A DNA stretch of 64,000 nt from CAYPPG01 sp964412555 (lineage in GTDB: Bacteria; Hinthialibacterota; Hinthialibacteria; Hinthialibacterales; Hinthialibacteraceae). The notes beneath the pieces are model-generated. The model had not been told where the DNA came from. It searched no databases and worked only from the letters and a program-made list of their open reading frames with translations. The stretch is taken from positions 1 to 64,000 of the forward strand of contig CAYPPG010000031.1 of the NCBI GenBank assembly GCA_964412555.1, in the 5' to 3' direction. The position numbers and the translations under genes are program-made. Below are positions 61,851-64,000 of the stretch, piece after piece; the stretch's first letter is position 1, and every line of letters begins with the position of its first letter.

Positions 61851-63137
61851 ATGATGAAAAAATTAACTGATCGATTTTCCCGTTTGGCTCAGCGTACAAC
61901 ACCACCTGAGATCAGCTGGTTGATGGCGCAGGCTCTTGAAGTCCCCGGCTTGATTTCTCTGGCCGCCGGTTTTGTCGACCGTGAATCCCTGCCGAGTCGA
62001 TCGGCCTCCCTGGCGTTGAAAGAATTGTTGGAGGAACAAACCGCCGGTCAAATCGCCTTACAGTATGGTACGACGCAGGGAGATTTGGAATTACGCAATC
62101 AGCTCGTAGAACGCTTAAAGCGCGAAGGGGTGTTTCATCCCACAGCAAAAATCGATTCCGAACATGTATTGATCGGTTCCGGCTCTCAGCAAGTTTTGTA
62201 TTTGGCGTCTGAAGCGTTTTTGGATGAAGGAGATATCGTTCTTCTGGAAGCACCGACCTACTTCGTGGTCCTCGGAGTTTTTCAAACACGCGGCGCGAAG
62301 ACGATCGGCATCGATACGGATGAACACGGTATCGATCCCCAAAAAATCGAGAAAACGCTGCAAACATTGGAATCCCGCGGAGAACTCGGCAAAGTCAAGA
62401 TGCTCTATCTCATGTCGTATGCCACCAATCCGATGGGCGTTACCCTCCCAATGGAAAGACGAAAACAAATTCTAAGTCTATTGCAGTCTTACCGGGAAAA
62501 AGGATATCCGATCCTTCTGGTGGAAGATGCCGCTTACCGCCGCCTTTGTTTTGAACAACCAACATATCCCCCCATCAAGTCGCTGGAAGAGGACAACGAT
62601 CTTATCTTGTACACGGAATCCTTTTCAAAATCCCTTTCCCCTGGCATTCGGCTGGGCTTTGGCGCCGGGCCGAAAGCGGTTATCGATAAAATGGTCGATA
62701 TTAAAGGAAATCACGATTTCGGTAGCACGAATCTCAGTCAACAATTGTTGAAAAAACTGCTGTCAACCGGCGAATTCGACAAGCATACTACGATTCTTCA
62801 ATCGGTATATGCCCAAAAACGGGACATTGTACTGGATATATTGAAAGAAACTTTTCCTCCGGAAGCCTCATGGCTTTATCCAACCGGCGGTTTTTATACG
62901 TGGATTACACTGCCGCCGTTCTTTGATACCGGCGCGAATAGTGATATATTCCGCCGGGCATTGAAAGAAAAAGTACTCTATGTCCCCGGGAATTTATGTT
63001 ACTCGTCCGATCGGCCTGAATCGGAACACTCTTCCAGCCTGCGGCTCTCTTACGGAATGATCGGAAAAGCCCAATTGGAAGAAGGATGTAAACGTTTAGC
63101 CAATGCATTGGAAAGTATCACCTCAGCGGCGATGTAA
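61851..63137 (+). CDS. PLP-dependent aminotransferase (class I/II, 2-aminoadipate/MocR-like)
   Basis: A 428-residue cytoplasmic fold-type I aminotransferase. The cofactor Lys is in YTESFSKSLSPGIRLG; the Asp that holds the pyridine ring is in LLVEDAAYRRLCF, and YATNPMGVTLPMERRK and GTTQGDLELRNQLVERL are hallmarks of the branch containing 2-aminoadipate transaminase (LysN) and MocR C-terminal domains. It has no N-terminal GntR DNA-binding domain. Two ATG codons at 61851 and 61854 are possible starts after GGAGAG. The nicotinamidase-like hydrolase follows 29 bases downstream, and the two are probably co-transcribed. Confidence 0.88.
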   Translation: MMKKLTDRFSRLAQRTTPPEISWLMAQALEVPGLISLAAGFVDRESLPSRSASLALKELLEEQTAGQIALQYGTTQGDLELRNQLVERLKREGVFHPTAKIDSEHVLIGSGSQQVLYLASEAFLDEGDIVLLEAPTYFVVLGVFQTRGAKTIGIDTDEHGIDPQKIEKTLQTLESRGELGKVKMLYLMSYATNPMGVTLPMERRKQILSLLQSYREKGYPILLVEDAAYRRLCFEQPTYPPIKSLEEDNDLILYTESFSKSLSPGIRLGFGAGPKAVIDKMVDIKGNHDFGSTNLSQQLLKKLLSTGEFDKHTTILQSVYAQKRDIVLDILKETFPPEASWLYPTGGFYTWITLPPFFDTGANSDIFRRALKEKVLYVPGNLCYSSDRPESEHSSSLRLSYGMIGKAQLEEGCKRLANALESITSAAM

Positions 63138-63166
63138 TCAACGACAAAAGGTTGGAGGTTTGAATT

Positions 63167-63679
63167 ATGATAAAAAAAGCCTTATTGGTTTGTGATATGG
63201 TCAATGATTTCGTTCAAAAAGGCGCCCCTTTGGAAGTCCCTGGCGCTCGCGAAATTATCCCCAATATCCAACGCGAGATCGAAAGAGCAAAAAAAGAAGG
63301 AATTCCAATTGTATATATCAACGACTCCCATATTCCCAACGACCCGGAAATGTCCATCTGGCCCCTTCATGCCATCAAAGGAACGGAAGGAGCGAAAGTT
63401 GTTTCCGAACTGGCCCCCCAAGATGGGGATATAGTCGTTGAAAAAACACGGTATGATGCATTCTACAGAACCAATCTGGAGGAAATTCTTCTTCAGTTGG
63501 AAGTATCGGAACTGATCATAACCGGCGTTTGCACGGAAATATGTGTCCACTACACCGGTGCATCCGCCATTATGCGCGACTTTACAGTTTCGGTTCCGGA
63601 GGACTGTGTAGCTGGATTGAACGAAAAAACTTCATCCGCCTCGTTGCAAATGTTGAACGAAGTGCTTCAGTCTAAATAG
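63167..63679 (+). CDS. Nicotinamidase/isochorismatase-family cysteine hydrolase
   Basis: A 170-residue amidohydrolase. The catalytic triad is Asp10 (VCDMVNDF), Lys93 (VEKTRYDAF) and Cys122 (ITGVCTEICV). Metal ligands of nicotinamidases are matched by Asp53, His55 (INDSH) and His68 (WPLHAI). It could deamidate nicotinamide in NAD salvage, or a related amide; the family is also used for isochorismate hydrolysis, but the metal site argues for the amidase branch. A GGAGG ribosome site precedes it, and the aminotransferase gene lies immediately upstream. Confidence 0.85.
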   Translation: MIKKALLVCDMVNDFVQKGAPLEVPGAREIIPNIQREIERAKKEGIPIVYINDSHIPNDPEMSIWPLHAIKGTEGAKVVSELAPQDGDIVVEKTRYDAFYRTNLEEILLQLEVSELIITGVCTEICVHYTGASAIMRDFTVSVPEDCVAGLNEKTSSASLQMLNEVLQSK

Positions 63680-63685
63680 CTCTTC

Positions 63686-63785
63686 NNNNNNNNNNNNNNN
63701 NNNNNNNNNNNNNNNNNNNNNNNNNNNNNNNNNNNNNNNNNNNNNNNNNNNNNNNNNNNNNNNNNNNNNNNNNNNNNNNNNNNNN
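63686..63785. other. Scaffold gap (100 N)
   Basis: Exactly 100 N between the hydrolase gene and the oxidoreductase start. Unlike the other two gaps no repeat is visible on either flank, but a repeat may be entirely inside it. Confidence 0.98.
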
Positions 63786-63797
63786 AAGGGGATCGAA

Positions 63798-64000
63798 ATG
63801 AAACAAACACGACGGGCTTTCATTCAAAACTCCGCCAAAGGTACCGCCTCGGCTGCATTCCTTGTCAGCACCGGATCGACTTCCATTCTTGGCGCCAACG
63901 AACGCATCCGCATGGGCGGAATCGGCGTAGGCGACCGAGGAAGAGATCGAATTCGCACCGCCCAACGACTCGGTGCAGAAATTGTCGCTCTCTGTGATGT
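63798..64000 (+). CDS. Tat-exported Gfo/Idh/MocA-family oxidoreductase, 5' part only
   Basis: The start of a gene cut by the window edge; 67 residues are visible. MKQTRRAFIQNSAKGTASAA is a twin-arginine signal (TRRAFI) with a hydrophobic core and Ala-rich cleavage region. IRMGGIGVGDRGRDRIRTAQRLG then opens the Rossmann NAD(P)-binding fold with a GxGxxG-like turn, and EIVALCDV follows, as in secreted Gfo/Idh/MocA enzymes of Planctomycetota and relatives that act on sugars. AAGGGG precedes the ATG, next to the gap. The substrate and C-terminal domain are not visible. Confidence 0.85.
   Translation, partial: MKQTRRAFIQNSAKGTASAAFLVSTGSTSILGANERIRMGGIGVGDRGRDRIRTAQRLGAEIVALCD

Overview
The window comes from an uncultured bacterium with a Gram-negative type envelope, assembled as a scaffold: three blocks of exactly 100 N are gap placeholders. 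The envelope type follows from lipid A/LPS core genes (waaA, lpxK), a beta-barrel porin ending in Phe, a PilT ATPase and Tat-type signal peptides. Secreted sulfatase, GH29, GH36, clan GH-A glycosidases, DUF1080 and GxGYxYP proteins, and a Tat-exported Gfo/Idh/MocA oxidoreductase, resemble gene sets of Planctomycetota, Verrucomicrobiota/Lentisphaerota and nearby candidate phyla such as Hydrogenedentota, Sumerlaeota or Omnitrophota. The window alone does not fix the phylum. No rRNA, tRNA, CRISPR array, transposase or integrase was seen.

Layout. 0-4.6 kb: an internally deleted photolyase remnant, two small unknown genes, then trpG-trpE-hisI on the minus strand, with a tandem repeat between trpE and hisI. 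4.7-11.7 kb: sulfatase, a tiny Cys-rich protein, a clan GH-A-like glycosidase, a DUF1080 protein, tandem repeats and an alpha-L-fucosidase. 11.7-12.9 kb: a gene-free palindrome island holding members of six repeat families. 12.9-17.1 kb: a four-gene uptake operon (lipoprotein-like binding protein, permease, ATPase, AlgE-like outer-membrane porin). 17.3-21.1 kb: an unknown gene, a TrmJ-like methyltransferase, a YeiH-type transporter with an unusual N-terminal extension, and a small membrane protein. 21.2-27.4 kb (minus): two membrane proteins, recN, a lytic transglycosylase, an NTF2-like protein and a pseudopilin-like protein.

27.6-41 kb: a PtsN-like protein, a cyclic-nucleotide-binding/PP2C phosphatase overlapping a GT-C type glycosyltransferase, an agarase-like glycosidase, a GxGYxYP protein, a nucleoside hydrolase, a beta-propeller protein, a decayed glycosidase-like gene, and a zinc alcohol dehydrogenase divergent from pyrF across an operator-like palindrome. 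41-49 kb: a secreted FN3 protein, pilT, a short MotA-like channel, a HigBA toxin-antitoxin pair, and a giant propeller-type histidine kinase followed by a decayed partial copy of a related kinase. 49-64 kb: a sugar isomerase, a secreted jelly-roll protein, polX, GT4-waaA-lpxK, a GH36 alpha-galactosidase, a double ACT protein, a metallophosphatase-like/tetraheme cytochrome, a membrane protein, an aminotransferase, a nicotinamidase-like hydrolase and the start of a Gfo/Idh/MocA gene.

Together the genes describe a heterotroph that attacks sulfated or fucose/galactose-containing polysaccharides outside the cytoplasm and takes up products through periplasmic and outer-membrane systems. The glycan genes are scattered single units without a SusCD pair or a local regulator. 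The most distinctive non-coding feature is the density of short palindromic repeats, several in multiple copies and some composite, sitting almost only between genes.
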